Source: Actinomycetota bacterium
Lineage (GTDB): Bacteria; Actinomycetota; Humimicrobiia; Humimicrobiales; Humimicrobiaceae
Assembly: GCA_028696435.1 (NCBI GenBank)
Contig: JAQVHC010000013.1
Location: forward strand, 1,570-19,611
Reading direction: 5' to 3'
DNA: 18,042 nucleotides
Shown: positions 6,418 through 14,814 of the stretch, piece by piece
Numbering within the stretch: position 1 is the stretch's first letter
How the letters are laid out: each line of letters opens with the position of its first letter
Made by a program: the position numbers and the translations under genes
Notes under the pieces: generated by a model
Seen by the model: only the letters and a program-made list of their open reading frames with translations
The model's database searches: none
What the model was told of the DNA's origin: nothing

Positions 6418-8877
6418 ATGACTAAGAATATTGAAATAAAACCGGAAGTTGTTTTCGCAAGAGACAAAATTGAGTTTAAACCAATAGAAATAAATGCATA
6501 CAATAAATCAATTGAGGAAGAAAAGAAACTATTTTCAAAGGATGATTTTAAAACTATTTACTACGATATGTGTATACTTCGTAAATTTGAAACAATTCTT
6601 GATAAATTAAAAAAAGAAGGCTCATATAATGGGATTAGTTACGACCACAGAGGTCCGGCCCATCTTTCAATTGGCCAGGAATCTGCTGCTGTGGGCCAGG
6701 CATTTACACTGGATGTTACTGATCATATCTATGGTTCTCATAGGAGCCACAGTGAAGTACTTGCAAAGGGATTATCTGCTATCAGGAAATTAAGCGATGA
6801 AAAGCTTATGGATATTATGGAAAATTATATGGATGGTTCTATATTAGAGGTAGTTGGAAAGAATCATAATGGCAGCTACAAAGACCTGGCTAAAAAATTT
6901 TTAATATATGGTACTTATGCAGAAAATTTTGCCCGTAAGACCGGTTTTAATAAAGGGTTGGGCGGTTCAATGCATGTATTTTTCCCTCCTTTTGGCATTT
7001 ATCCAAATAATGCAGTTGTAGGAGCTTCAGGCTCTATTGGTCCTGGCGCTGCGCTGTATAAAAGAATTAACCGTGCTGAAGGTATAGTAATAATTAATAT
7101 TGGTGATGGGGCTTTTAGCTGTGGTCCTGTATGGGAAGGAATTTGTATTTCTACAATGGACCAGTATCGTACTTTGTGGGATAGAAAGCTCGGGGGTGGA
7201 CTGCCTCTTATTTTTAATTGTATGAACAATCATTACGCAATGGGTGGGCAAACGTGTGGTGAGACAATGGGATTTAAAATACTTGCTCGCCTTGGCGCCG
7301 GGGTAAATCCAGACCAGATGCACGCAGAAAGAATTAATGGATATGACCCCTTAGCTGTTATTGATGCTATAAAAAGAAAAAAAGAAGTTCTCAGGCAGGG
7401 TCTTGGACCGGTTTTACTTGATACAGTTACGTACCGTTTTGTTGGCCATTCACCATCTGATGCTTCAAGTTACAGAACCAGAGAAGAAATAGAAATGTGG
7501 GAAAAAGCAGATGCTATTAAGACATACAGAAATAAAATGATTTCTAATAATATTCTAACTGAAGGCGAGCTTGAAGAAATAGAGTCAGAGACAGAAGATT
7601 TAGTATTTGAAATGTTTAAACTTGCAGTAGATATTAAAATCTCTCCACGTATAGATGATAAGGAGTATATTGGAAAAGTCATGTTTTCTAATACGAAAGT
7701 AGAGCGATTTAGTGAAAGAGCTCCAGAGGTAAATCACCCTCTTAACGAAAACCCCAGAGTAATACAGATTCGTAGTAAAGTGCGTAAAGGATTTGATGAA
7801 AATGGAAATCCAGTTCCCAGAATGAAAGCATTTAACTTTAGAGATGGAGTTTTTGAAGCTATGATGCACCGCTTTTATATTGATCCTACAATGGTTGCTT
7901 TTGGTGAAGAGAATCGGGACTGGGGAGGAGCTTTTGGCGTGTATAGAGGGATGACAGAAGCACTACCTTATCACCGTCTCTTTAATACTCCTATTTCTGA
8001 AGCAGGAATCGTTGGAGCCGCTGTTGGTTATGCAATTGAGGGAGGCCGTGCTGTGTGTGAACTAATGTATTGTGATTTTTTAGGACGTGCGGGTGATGAA
8101 ATATTTAACCAGCTATCCAAATGGCAGAGTATGTCTGCAGGTATTTTAAAGATGCCGGTAGTCCTTAGAATTTCTGTTGGAACTAAATATGGAGCCCAGC
8201 ATTCTCAGGATTGGTCATCCATGGTAAATCATATTCCTGGATTGAAAATTGTTTATCCCGTTACTCCGTATGATGCAAAAGGGCTTATGAATAAGGCACT
8301 TTCAGAGTGTGACCCGGTAATTTTTTTTGAAAGTCAGAAAATATATGATTATCCTGAACTTTTTAACGAGAATGGAGTACCTGAAGGTTATTATGAAGTA
8401 GATTTTGGAGAACCTGCTATCCGGAAGAAGGGTAAAGATATAACTATTATATCTTTAGGACCATTTTTATATACTGCTCTTGAAGCTGCAGAAATACTGG
8501 AAAATAATTACAGGGTAAGTGCTGAGGTTATTGACCTGAGAAGTATTGTTCCTATGAATTATGATTTAATTTTAGAATCATTAAATAAAACCGGTAAGGT
8601 TCTTTTAGGTTCGGAAGCTGTTGAAAGAGGTTCTTATATGCATAATGTGGCTTCCAATATTACAAAGCTTGCTTTTGATTTACTGGATGCTCCCCCTGTA
8701 GTTATAGGTTCAAGAAACTGGATTACTCCTGCTCCAGAACTTGAAGATATATTTTTTCCCCAAAAAGAATGGGTGCTGGATGCTATTCATGAGAACATCA
8801 TGCCACTGGATAAATATATACCAGGGACAAATCAGAGTGCTGCTGAGACAAAAAGAAGATATAAATATGGAATATAA
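6418..8877 (+). CDS. 2-oxoacid dehydrogenase E1, fused alpha-beta (thiamine-diphosphate dependent)
   Basis: This 819-residue protein joins both E1 halves, which decarboxylate a 2-oxoacid and acylate the E2 lipoyl group. The alpha half (about 35-420) has the thiamine-diphosphate motif starting at Gly229-Asp230-Gly231 and ending at the Asn pair in CMNNHYAMGG (about 270), plus the active-site loop YRFVGHSPSDASSYR. The beta half (about 465-815) has VAFGEENRDWGGAFG, ISEAGIVGAAVGYA, VGTKYGAQHSQDWSS and a transketolase C-terminal domain. Compared with ordinary E1 alpha there is extra sequence at about 122-165, between SHRSHSEVLAKG and the conserved GGSMHVF, and a smaller insert (TLWDRKLGGG) inside the thiamine motif. 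The ribosome site AAAGGAGG lies 13 nt before the ATG, which is long, but no other start fits the frame. It is the last gene of the operon, after E2 and E3. Oxidation of pyruvate to acetyl-CoA is the default guess. Confidence 0.92.
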   Translation: MTKNIEIKPEVVFARDKIEFKPIEINAYNKSIEEEKKLFSKDDFKTIYYDMCILRKFETILDKLKKEGSYNGISYDHRGPAHLSIGQESAAVGQAFTLDVTDHIYGSHRSHSEVLAKGLSAIRKLSDEKLMDIMENYMDGSILEVVGKNHNGSYKDLAKKFLIYGTYAENFARKTGFNKGLGGSMHVFFPPFGIYPNNAVVGASGSIGPGAALYKRINRAEGIVIINIGDGAFSCGPVWEGICISTMDQYRTLWDRKLGGGLPLIFNCMNNHYAMGGQTCGETMGFKILARLGAGVNPDQMHAERINGYDPLAVIDAIKRKKEVLRQGLGPVLLDTVTYRFVGHSPSDASSYRTREEIEMWEKADAIKTYRNKMISNNILTEGELEEIESETEDLVFEMFKLAVDIKISPRIDDKEYIGKVMFSNTKVERFSERAPEVNHPLNENPRVIQIRSKVRKGFDENGNPVPRMKAFNFRDGVFEAMMHRFYIDPTMVAFGEENRDWGGAFGVYRGMTEALPYHRLFNTPISEAGIVGAAVGYAIEGGRAVCELMYCDFLGRAGDEIFNQLSKWQSMSAGILKMPVVLRISVGTKYGAQHSQDWSSMVNHIPGLKIVYPVTPYDAKGLMNKALSECDPVIFFESQKIYDYPELFNENGVPEGYYEVDFGEPAIRKKGKDITIISLGPFLYTALEAAEILENNYRVSAEVIDLRSIVPMNYDLILESLNKTGKVLLGSEAVERGSYMHNVASNITKLAFDLLDAPPVVIGSRNWITPAPELEDIFFPQKEWVLDAIHENIMPLDKYIPGTNQSAAETKRRYKYGI

Positions 8878-8897
8878 TAATGTTTGAATATAATAAT
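8870..8897. repeat. 12-bp direct repeat across the E1 stop codon
   Basis: GAATATAATAAT occurs at 8870-8881 and again at 8886-8897. The first copy encodes the last residues and stop of E1. The composition is simple and AT-rich, so slippage or chance is likely. Confidence 0.6.
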
Positions 8898-9210
8898 ATT
8901 TAATAAAATTAATAAAAAAATAAATAAATGTCTTTTATGGAATTAGTTAATAAGCCATTTGCTTACCCTTTGCAGTGTATTTTACTTTTATAAGACAGGT
9001 TATTAATTTTATAATTTTAATAATGATATGAACCCCATAATATTATCTTCTATCTTTCTTTTTAATATCAGCTGTATCTATTTGGATAACTTATTTTCTA
9101 TTATTACCTTAGACAGCATTGATTTCAATTTATCTGTATTTCATATATAAAAGACATATAAGTAAAAATCTTAAATAAAGATTTAAAAACAACTAAATAT
9201 TTCGATCAAC

Positions 9211-9228
9211 TTTTGCATTATTTTGCAT
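9211..9228. promoter_or_regulatory. Two TTTTGCAT direct repeats just upstream of the lacI promoter
   Basis: TTTTGCAT occurs at 9211-9218 and 9221-9228, exactly 10 bp (one helical turn) apart, ending 6 bp before the -35 box. A third similar word, TCTTGCAC (9233-9240), overlaps the -35. The arrangement suits cooperative protein binding, perhaps autoregulation by the adjacent LacI-family protein. Confidence 0.4.
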
Positions 9229-9234
9229 TCAATC

Positions 9235-9263
9235 TTGCACTAATCGAGTTATATACTTATAAT
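9235..9263 (+). promoter_or_regulatory. Sigma-A-like promoter of the lacI gene
   Basis: TTGCAC (9235-9240), a 17-nt spacer and a perfect TATAAT (9258-9263) predict a start near 9270, about 20 nt before the TTG start codon. AAGGAGG (9276-9282) lies 8 nt before that codon. Confidence 0.65.
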
Positions 9264-9290
9264 AAATATTAAAGTAAGGAGGTAATAAAC

Positions 9291-10280
9291 TTGGCTATAT
9301 TAAAAGATATCGCGGAGAAAGCAGGTGTAAGTGTATCAACTGCATCACGAGCATTGCAAAATGATCCGCGTATTAGCGTAAATACAAAGAATAAGGTTAC
9401 CGAGGTAGCCAGCCTGCTCGGTTATGCAAAACATAAAAATAAAAATATACCAAATAAAAATTGGGATAGTGTAGGGCTTATTGTTCCTGAAGTGCTATCA
9501 GGTTATTATGCACAGCTTGTTCATTATGCTAATGATAGTTTTGCAAAAAATGAATTATTGACTGTAATTAAAATTACTAATTTTAAAAAAGATACAATGA
9601 TCCGCCATATAAAAAGTTTTGCTAAAAATCAAGTTCGATGCCTCCTTATTATCGTTGATGATTCTGAAGAGCTTTCCGATGATGTATTTTCTGCAGTTTC
9701 ACTTATTAAGGTTCCTATAATGTTCATTACCTCGAAATATATATCAAAATTAGATTATGATAATTTATACGTTGATGAACATCGAGGTATAACTATGGGT
9801 CTGGAGCATTTAATCCAAAAAGGTTACAAACAAATAGGATTCATTGGAGAAGATCAAACTTTAGGTCGATATCATGTTTATAATAAGGTGATGCAGAGCT
9901 TTGGTATGCATATTAACAAAGATTTTATAAAAATATCAAAAAAACGTGCTGAAGAAGGTGGATATTATTGCATGAAAGAAATACTTAAGCAAAATAAATA
10001 CCCCGATGCTATATTTGCAAGCTATGATTCCATGGCAATAGGTGCAATTCATGCGATTGAAGAAGCTTCCTTACGGATTCCGGAAGATATTGCTATTCTC
10101 GGATTCGATGATATTTTAATATCAAAATATATCAGCCGGGGTTTGACAACAATAAAGAACCCCTGTAAAGATATGATATCGATAGCGACACGTGTTTTAC
10201 TTAAAAGAATTGAACAACCAAATTTAACTCCACAACAAATTGCTCTAAAACCTCTACTAGTTGTTCGTGGAACAACATAA
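9291..10280 (+). CDS. LacI-family transcriptional regulator
   Basis: This 329-residue protein begins with a LacI helix-turn-helix (LKDIAEKAGVSVSTASRALQ, residues 4-23) and the hinge-proximal TKNKVTEVASLLGYAKHK. Residues about 60-329 form the periplasmic-binding-like effector domain, with FASYDSMAIGAIHAIEEA, AILGFDDI and a C-terminal LVVRGTT typical of the family. It should bind DNA as a dimer and respond to a sugar or sugar phosphate. The TTG start is preceded by AAGGAGG at 8-nt spacing and gives the standard family N-terminus. It lies directly upstream of a monosaccharide ABC transporter in the same direction, separated by a promoter, so it most likely controls that transporter and itself. 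Which sugar it senses is not visible. Confidence 0.93.
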   Translation: MAILKDIAEKAGVSVSTASRALQNDPRISVNTKNKVTEVASLLGYAKHKNKNIPNKNWDSVGLIVPEVLSGYYAQLVHYANDSFAKNELLTVIKITNFKKDTMIRHIKSFAKNQVRCLLIIVDDSEELSDDVFSAVSLIKVPIMFITSKYISKLDYDNLYVDEHRGITMGLEHLIQKGYKQIGFIGEDQTLGRYHVYNKVMQSFGMHINKDFIKISKKRAEEGGYYCMKEILKQNKYPDAIFASYDSMAIGAIHAIEEASLRIPEDIAILGFDDILISKYISRGLTTIKNPCKDMISIATRVLLKRIEQPNLTPQQIALKPLLVVRGTT

Positions 10281-10306
10281 AGTCAAGAAATATAATTTTA
10301 CAAAAA

Positions 10307-10344
10307 TTTGCATTTTTAATGCGAAATTAAATATATTTTTGCAT
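10307..10344. promoter_or_regulatory. Candidate operator cluster upstream of the chvE promoter
   Basis: An imperfect dyad, TTTGCAT (10307-10313), five bases, ATGCGAAA (10319-10326), is followed by TTTTGCAT (10337-10344), which ends 7 bp before the -35 box. The last word sits almost where the corresponding motif lies at the lacI promoter. Binding by the LacI-family protein is an inference. Confidence 0.4.
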
Positions 10345-10351
10345 AATTTCA

Positions 10352-10380
10352 TTGACAATGTATGGCAAATATTTTATACT
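10352..10380 (+). promoter_or_regulatory. Strong sigma-A-like promoter of the monosaccharide transporter operon
   Basis: A perfect TTGACA (10352-10357), a 17-nt spacer and TATACT (10375-10380) form the best promoter match in the window. Transcription would start near 10387, leaving a leader of roughly 350 nt before the binding-protein gene. Confidence 0.7.
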
Positions 10381-10735
10381 CCTATTGTAACAATAAAAAT
10401 TTTTTAAAAATTGATAATTATTAATCATTTAATAATTTTGCAGTAATTTACTTTTTTAATGAAAATTGAGTCAAAATGTGGTTAATAAATATTAGAAGAG
10501 ATTGTCATAAAATAGACAAAATTCAGGACATTATGTTCTTTTAAAATCAGATAAAAAAACATTAACATTATTAACATTAAAATTAAGTGTCCACAAAAAA
10601 ATTATCTGTTTATATGAAATAGTATAGGAAAATTGTTAAAAAATAATACCAGGGTAATTTATGAAGGGAGGGATCGAAAAAGTAATATAGGAAAGAATAA
10701 GAAGTAAATGTTTTTTATAATGTGAGGTGACGAAA
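10381..10735 (+). other. Long untranslated leader of the transporter operon
   Basis: No credible gene lies here. Short complementary pairs are visible: GGACA (10526-10530) with TGTCC (10588-10592), and CAGATAA (10548-10554) with TTATCTG (10602-10608). They interleave, as in a pseudoknot. A 9-bp tandem repeat, ATTAACATT, lies at 10561-10578. I recognise no known riboswitch. A second promoter nearer the gene is possible but none is convincing. Confidence 0.4.
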
Positions 10736-11908
10736 ATGAAAAAAACGCTATGTTTAATACTGACATGTTTCTTGATCGGTTCTGTTTTAATAGGGTGTCA
10801 GCAAGCAGGGGAAACAACTGTAGAAGAACATGATACGCCCGAGGTAGCTGCAGCAGAAACCGAAGAAGAAAGAACTAATGATGAGGGTATTGATGTAGGG
10901 ATTGTATTACCTACAAAAGAAGAAACTAGATGGCTGGGTGATGAAGCTGCATTTAGAGAAATAATTGAAGAGAAAAATTATAAAGCAGAAATCTTATTCA
11001 GTCAGAAGAGTTCGGCAATAGAAAGAACAAACGTAGAATCGCTTATTAATATGGGTGCAAAAGTTATTGTTCTCTGCCCATTTGATGCAACAGCAGCAGC
11101 AGCAGCTGTCAATGAGGCTGATGCTGAAGGTATTCCGGTTATATCTTATGATAGACTTATACTGGATACCGATAAAGTGGATTACTATGTAACATTTGAT
11201 AGTATGGAAGTTGGTGCAGCAATGGCACAGTTCCTGGTAGACCAGGCTGGTGATACGAAAGGCAATAATTTATATATTTATTCAGGTGCTCTAACAGATA
11301 ATAATTCCTTTATTTTCTTTGAAGGTGCATGGAGGGTTCTCCAGCCAAAAATTGCAGATGGCACCTTTATTATTCAGAATTGCGATAAAGCTGTTGAGCT
11401 TAGCGACAAGCTTGAATTGACACGTGATGAGTTTGCATCAATCATGAGTACTATAGATACTGAATGGGATATGGAAGTATGTAAGTCACTGGCTGAGGCA
11501 CATTTAACAAGTAAAGATGCTTCAGCAAAAGGTAAAGTATTTGTTTTATCACCTGCTGACGATGATTGCGCTCGTGCACTTTCAGATACGTTCCGCAAAG
11601 ATCCTGACGTTACGGAACTTATCATTACAGGTGCTGATGGAGTGGAAGCATCTGTACAATATATTATTGATGGAAAGCAAAGTATGACTGTATATAAAGA
11701 CCCTAAAGCACTGGTAAAAGCAACAATGGAGATTGTTGACGCTTTGCTTACTGGCAAAGAAGTAAAATATGATACAACATACAATAATAATAAAATTGAT
11801 GTACCTTCAATACAGGTTGGTGTAGAGGTAATTACAAAAGACAATATTGTTGAAAAATTCTTTGAGAGTGGTGTTTATGACGGCTCGAAGTTCACAGGAT
11901 GGCAATAA
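10736..11908 (+). CDS. chvE: Multiple-monosaccharide ABC transporter, substrate-binding lipoprotein (ChvE-like)
   Basis: This 390-residue lipoprotein captures sugar outside the membrane for the ABC importer encoded downstream. The N-terminus MKKTLCLILTCFLIG is a signal peptide ending in the lipobox Leu18-Ile-Gly-Cys21. An acidic linker follows (about 22-50), then a type 1 periplasmic-binding fold. ChvE/XylF-like landmarks are GIVLPTKEETRWLGDEA, ALINMGAKVIVL-like helix-strand sequence near residue 105, VISYDRLI, YYVTFDSMEVG, and near the C-terminus VPSIQVGVEVITKDN. Known ChvE proteins bind several aldoses including glucose, galactose, arabinose and xylose. I chose ATG 10736 because GAGGTG (10724-10729) stands 6 nt before it; the in-frame GTG at 10727 overlaps that ribosome site and only adds MTK. 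A terminator hairpin follows the gene, which would raise its mRNA above that of the ATPase and permease. Confidence 0.92.
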   Translation: MKKTLCLILTCFLIGSVLIGCQQAGETTVEEHDTPEVAAAETEEERTNDEGIDVGIVLPTKEETRWLGDEAAFREIIEEKNYKAEILFSQKSSAIERTNVESLINMGAKVIVLCPFDATAAAAAVNEADAEGIPVISYDRLILDTDKVDYYVTFDSMEVGAAMAQFLVDQAGDTKGNNLYIYSGALTDNNSFIFFEGAWRVLQPKIADGTFIIQNCDKAVELSDKLELTRDEFASIMSTIDTEWDMEVCKSLAEAHLTSKDASAKGKVFVLSPADDDCARALSDTFRKDPDVTELIITGADGVEASVQYIIDGKQSMTVYKDPKALVKATMEIVDALLTGKEVKYDTTYNNNKIDVPSIQVGVEVITKDNIVEKFFESGVYDGSKFTGWQ

Positions 11909-11933
11909 AAAAATTGAGGATTAGAAAATGATG

Positions 11934-11982
11934 AAAAAGGCGGATGATTCTAATTCTAATCATTTTTTTCATCCGCCTTTTT
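11934..11982 (+). terminator. Intra-operon hairpin terminator between chvE and the ATPase gene
   Basis: AAAAAGGCGGATGA (11934-11947) pairs perfectly with TCATCCGCCTTTTT (11969-11982), a 14-bp stem with a GC-rich core and a T-tract. A smaller hairpin (ATGATT / AATCAT) can form near the top of the loop. It lies 26 nt after the chvE stop and 33 nt before the next start, so it should work as a partial terminator or as a 3' end that stabilises chvE mRNA. Confidence 0.85.
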
Positions 11983-12014
11983 CCATTAAATGTTTAGAAG
12001 CATTGAGGTGAATA

Positions 12015-13604
12015 TTGAACGATATAATATTGGAAATGAGAAATATAACAAAAACATTTCCAGGGGTAAAAGCATTAGATAATGTAAACTTTAAAGTCAA
12101 GCGTGGCGAGATACATTGTCTTGTAGGAGAAAATGGTGCAGGCAAATCGACTTTAATGAAAATACTGGCGGGAATTTATCCTTATGGTAGTTATACTGGA
12201 GACATATTGTTAAATGGCGAGATACAGCGTTTTACTGGCATCAGAGATAGTGAAAATGCCGGGATAGCTATTATCAATCAGGAACTTGCTCTAATACCCG
12301 AGCTATCAGTTTACGAGAATATATTTTTTGGGCATGAAATTATGAAGGGACGTCTAATTGATAAGAATCAGACTATTATTAGTGCAACTGAAGTATTAAA
12401 AAAAGTTAAGCTGGATGTTAATCCAGTGATGAAAGTTCGCGATCTGCCTATTGGAAAACAGCAACTTGTTGAAATTGCAAAGACATTGAGCAGAAACGCT
12501 AATATTATTATTTTGGATGAACCAACATCGTCATTAACAGAGCAAGAAAGTCAAAACCTTTTACAGCTATTAAAAAAGCTAAAAGCAGATGGCGCAACGC
12601 TGATAATGATTTCTCATCGCCTTAAAGAGGTTGTAGCGATAGCTGATACTATTACAGTGTTGCGGGATGGTGTCACTATTTGTTCAATGGATTCAACTCA
12701 AAAAAGGATTAATGAATTAGAAATCATCAAACATATGGTTGGCAGAAATATTGAAAATATTTATCCAAAAAGTGACGAAAGAGGATTTGGCGATATTTAT
12801 TTTGAAGTCAGAGATTGGACTGCAATTGATTTGAAAAATAATAGAAAGGTGCTGGATAAAGTAAATATCAGTGTAAGAGAAGGTGAGATTGTCGGGATTG
12901 CAGGTCTTATGGGAGCAGGGAGAACTGAACTGGCATTGAGTATTTTTGGAAATACACCAGGGTATAAGATTGAATCTGGAGAATTGCTTCTGGAAGGCAA
13001 AAAAGTTAAATTCAAGAGCCCTATGAATGCACTGCGACAAGGGTTTGCTTATGTGACAGAAGATAGAAAACGTAATGGCCTGGTATTAATACAGGATATT
13101 AAGTTTAATATCACCATATCTAATCTGGATTCAGTTATTAATGGAAAATTTGCCAGGGTGGTTAAGGTAATAAATGAAAATGAAGAAATTATTGTAGCAA
13201 ACCAGTATAAGGAAAAATTAGGCATAAGGGCACCATCTATTAAGCAAAAAGTGCTAAATCTGAGCGGTGGCAACCAGCAAAAAGTATCGGTAGCCAAATC
13301 ATTATTTACTAATCCCAAACTTATGATTCTGGATGAACCAACACGTGGAATCGATGTTGGTGCTAAGTTTGAGATGTATAATTTAATGAGAGATATGGTG
13401 TCACAGGGAGTGTCAATTATTATGATATCCTCTGAGCTTTCCGAGCTAATCGGGATGTGCGATCGTATTTATGTAATGTCAGATGGACAAATAACTGGAG
13501 AAGTCAGGAGAGATGAATTCTCAGAGCAAAGAATTATGCAATTAGCTACTAATATTAAGGAGGACAGGTCTTGTGAATCATTCAACTATCAAGAAGCCAT
13601 CTAA
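12015..13604 (+). CDS. mmsA: Multiple-monosaccharide ABC transporter, double ATPase subunit (MmsA/XylG-like)
   Basis: This 529-residue cytoplasmic protein has two fused nucleotide-binding domains that power sugar import. Domain 1 has Walker A GENGAGKST (about 36-44), the signature-like LPIGKQQLVEIAK and Walker B IIILDEPTSSL. Domain 2 has a degenerate Walker A GLMGAGRTE (no GKS/T, normal for this family), the signature LSGGNQQKVSVAK and LMILDEPTRGID. The length fits monosaccharide-class ATPases (500-530). The TTG start follows GAGGTG (12005-12010) by 4 nt, and NDIILEMRNITKTFPGVKAL matches the family N-terminus, so I prefer it to the ATG at 12036. It overlaps the permease gene by 32 nt, implying translational coupling. 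Confidence 0.94.
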   Translation: MNDIILEMRNITKTFPGVKALDNVNFKVKRGEIHCLVGENGAGKSTLMKILAGIYPYGSYTGDILLNGEIQRFTGIRDSENAGIAIINQELALIPELSVYENIFFGHEIMKGRLIDKNQTIISATEVLKKVKLDVNPVMKVRDLPIGKQQLVEIAKTLSRNANIIILDEPTSSLTEQESQNLLQLLKKLKADGATLIMISHRLKEVVAIADTITVLRDGVTICSMDSTQKRINELEIIKHMVGRNIENIYPKSDERGFGDIYFEVRDWTAIDLKNNRKVLDKVNISVREGEIVGIAGLMGAGRTELALSIFGNTPGYKIESGELLLEGKKVKFKSPMNALRQGFAYVTEDRKRNGLVLIQDIKFNITISNLDSVINGKFARVVKVINENEEIIVANQYKEKLGIRAPSIKQKVLNLSGGNQQKVSVAKSLFTNPKLMILDEPTRGIDVGAKFEMYNLMRDMVSQGVSIIMISSELSELIGMCDRIYVMSDGQITGEVRRDEFSEQRIMQLATNIKEDRSCESFNYQEAI

Positions 13605-14778
13605 ATTGGTTTTTTCAGAAGTATGGGCTCTGCTTAAAGAAAACTTTAGTAACTATGCAATGTATGTAGCGCTTGCAGCTATCTTTATCTTATTTAATAT
13701 AACCACAAATGGTAATTTTTTAACAGGGAGAAATATTACAAACCTTGTTAATCAGACCGGTTATGTAGCTGTAATGGCTGTCGGCATGACACTTGTTTTA
13801 ATCATTCAGCAAATCGATCTTTCAGTAGGGTGTGCAGCCGGGTTTTTTGGGGCCTGCGCTGCTTTGCTTATGAGAAATGGTATGCCGGCTGGTCTTACAA
13901 TTTTGCTGGTTTTAATTGGTGGTTTAATTGGTGGTCTTTGTCAGGGGTTTATTATTGGGAAAATTGGTGTTCCTGCATTTGTTACAACACTTGCTTTTAA
14001 TTTTATATTTCGTGGGATGTTATCATTAGTTACTGAAGCCACAGGAACCATTCCTGTTACAAATGAATTTTTTAACGAAATTTCAAATGGATTCCTTCCA
14101 TCGATCTTCACTGTAGCCGGAAAACATGGTTCTACGATTATAATTGGAGCTTTGATTATATTTATCTTAATTATTTCCCAGGTTCGTGAACGTAAAGACA
14201 CGATAAGATACAATTTTAAAGTCTCGTCTTTACCCATCTTTATTGTTAAATTGCTTTTTTTCTCTGCAATAATAGGAAGCCTGTCCTATGTTCTTTCCAG
14301 TTATAACGGGATATCCTGGACAATATTAATTGTAGCGATAGTTGTAATTATCTACAGTTTTATGATGGATAGGACAAAAATAGGCCGTTATATTTATGGA
14401 GTTGGCGGTAATCGTGAAGCAGCAGCACTTGCGGGTGTTAATGTTAAATCAATAGTAATTTTCTCTTTTGCATCAATGGGACTTATGGCTTCACTTGGAG
14501 GTATCCTGTTTACTTCACGCTTGCAATCAGCAACACCTACAGCCGGTATAGGTTTCGAACTCGATGTTATTGCTTCATGTTTTATTGGAGGGGTATCAAC
14601 TACAGGTGGTATTGGAAGAATAATAAATAGTATAATTGGTGCATTTGTTATAGTTTCTCTAACAAATGGTTTAAATTTAATGGGCGTTGGGATTTCATAT
14701 CAGTATATTATTAAAGGTATTATCTTTATTATTGCAGTTGCAGTTGACGTAATTTCACGAGGGAGTCGGGCTATTTAG
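13573..14778 (+). CDS. mmsB: Multiple-monosaccharide ABC transporter, permease (MmsB/XylH-like)
   Basis: This 401-residue membrane protein has about ten hydrophobic segments of the BPD_transp_2 type and forms the sugar channel, probably as a homodimer. Landmarks are MAVGMTLVLIIQQIDLSVG (about 73-91), PAFVTTLAFNFIFRGM near residue 135, the cytoplasmic EAA-like loop GRYIYGVGGNREAAALAGVN (about 273-292), and GGVSTTGGIGRIINSIIGA. The extended middle with a soluble loop around RERKDTIRYNFK (about 205-216) is typical of the XylH/GguB branch rather than RbsC. AAGGAGG (13557-13563) lies 9 nt before the GTG start inside the end of the ATPase gene. It probably imports the sugar bound by the ChvE-like lipoprotein. 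Confidence 0.94.
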   Translation: MNHSTIKKPSKLVFSEVWALLKENFSNYAMYVALAAIFILFNITTNGNFLTGRNITNLVNQTGYVAVMAVGMTLVLIIQQIDLSVGCAAGFFGACAALLMRNGMPAGLTILLVLIGGLIGGLCQGFIIGKIGVPAFVTTLAFNFIFRGMLSLVTEATGTIPVTNEFFNEISNGFLPSIFTVAGKHGSTIIIGALIIFILIISQVRERKDTIRYNFKVSSLPIFIVKLLFFSAIIGSLSYVLSSYNGISWTILIVAIVVIIYSFMMDRTKIGRYIYGVGGNREAAALAGVNVKSIVIFSFASMGLMASLGGILFTSRLQSATPTAGIGFELDVIASCFIGGVSTTGGIGRIINSIIGAFVIVSLTNGLNLMGVGISYQYIIKGIIFIIAVAVDVISRGSRAI

Positions 14779-14814
14779 AATTATATTAGGAATAACATTG
14801 AAAGGGTTATGGTT

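Larger units (their letters stand above)
8898..9290. other. AT-rich intergenic region upstream of lacI
   Basis: I find no coding region and no convincing terminator for the dehydrogenase operon. A weak pair TGTCTT / AAGACA (about 8929 and 8991) is too far apart and too short to call a hairpin. The last 80 bp hold the lacI motifs, promoter and ribosome site, listed separately. Confidence 0.55.

Noticed and set aside
8878..8940. AT-rich stretch after the E1 stop, possible terminator
   Set aside because: No stem of useful length can be drawn; only a 12-bp direct repeat is present.
10661..10690. A 9-codon frame MKGGIEKVI in the chvE leader, possible leader peptide
   Set aside because: It has no ribosome site and no run of regulatory codons.
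11374..11844. A 156-codon open frame on the minus strand
   Set aside because: It lies wholly inside the ChvE-like gene on the opposite strand, is Ser/Thr-rich with no recognisable domain, and has no ribosome site.
12717..13318. Minus-strand open frames of 72 to 107 codons
   Set aside because: They are shadows of the double ATPase gene and show no domain features.
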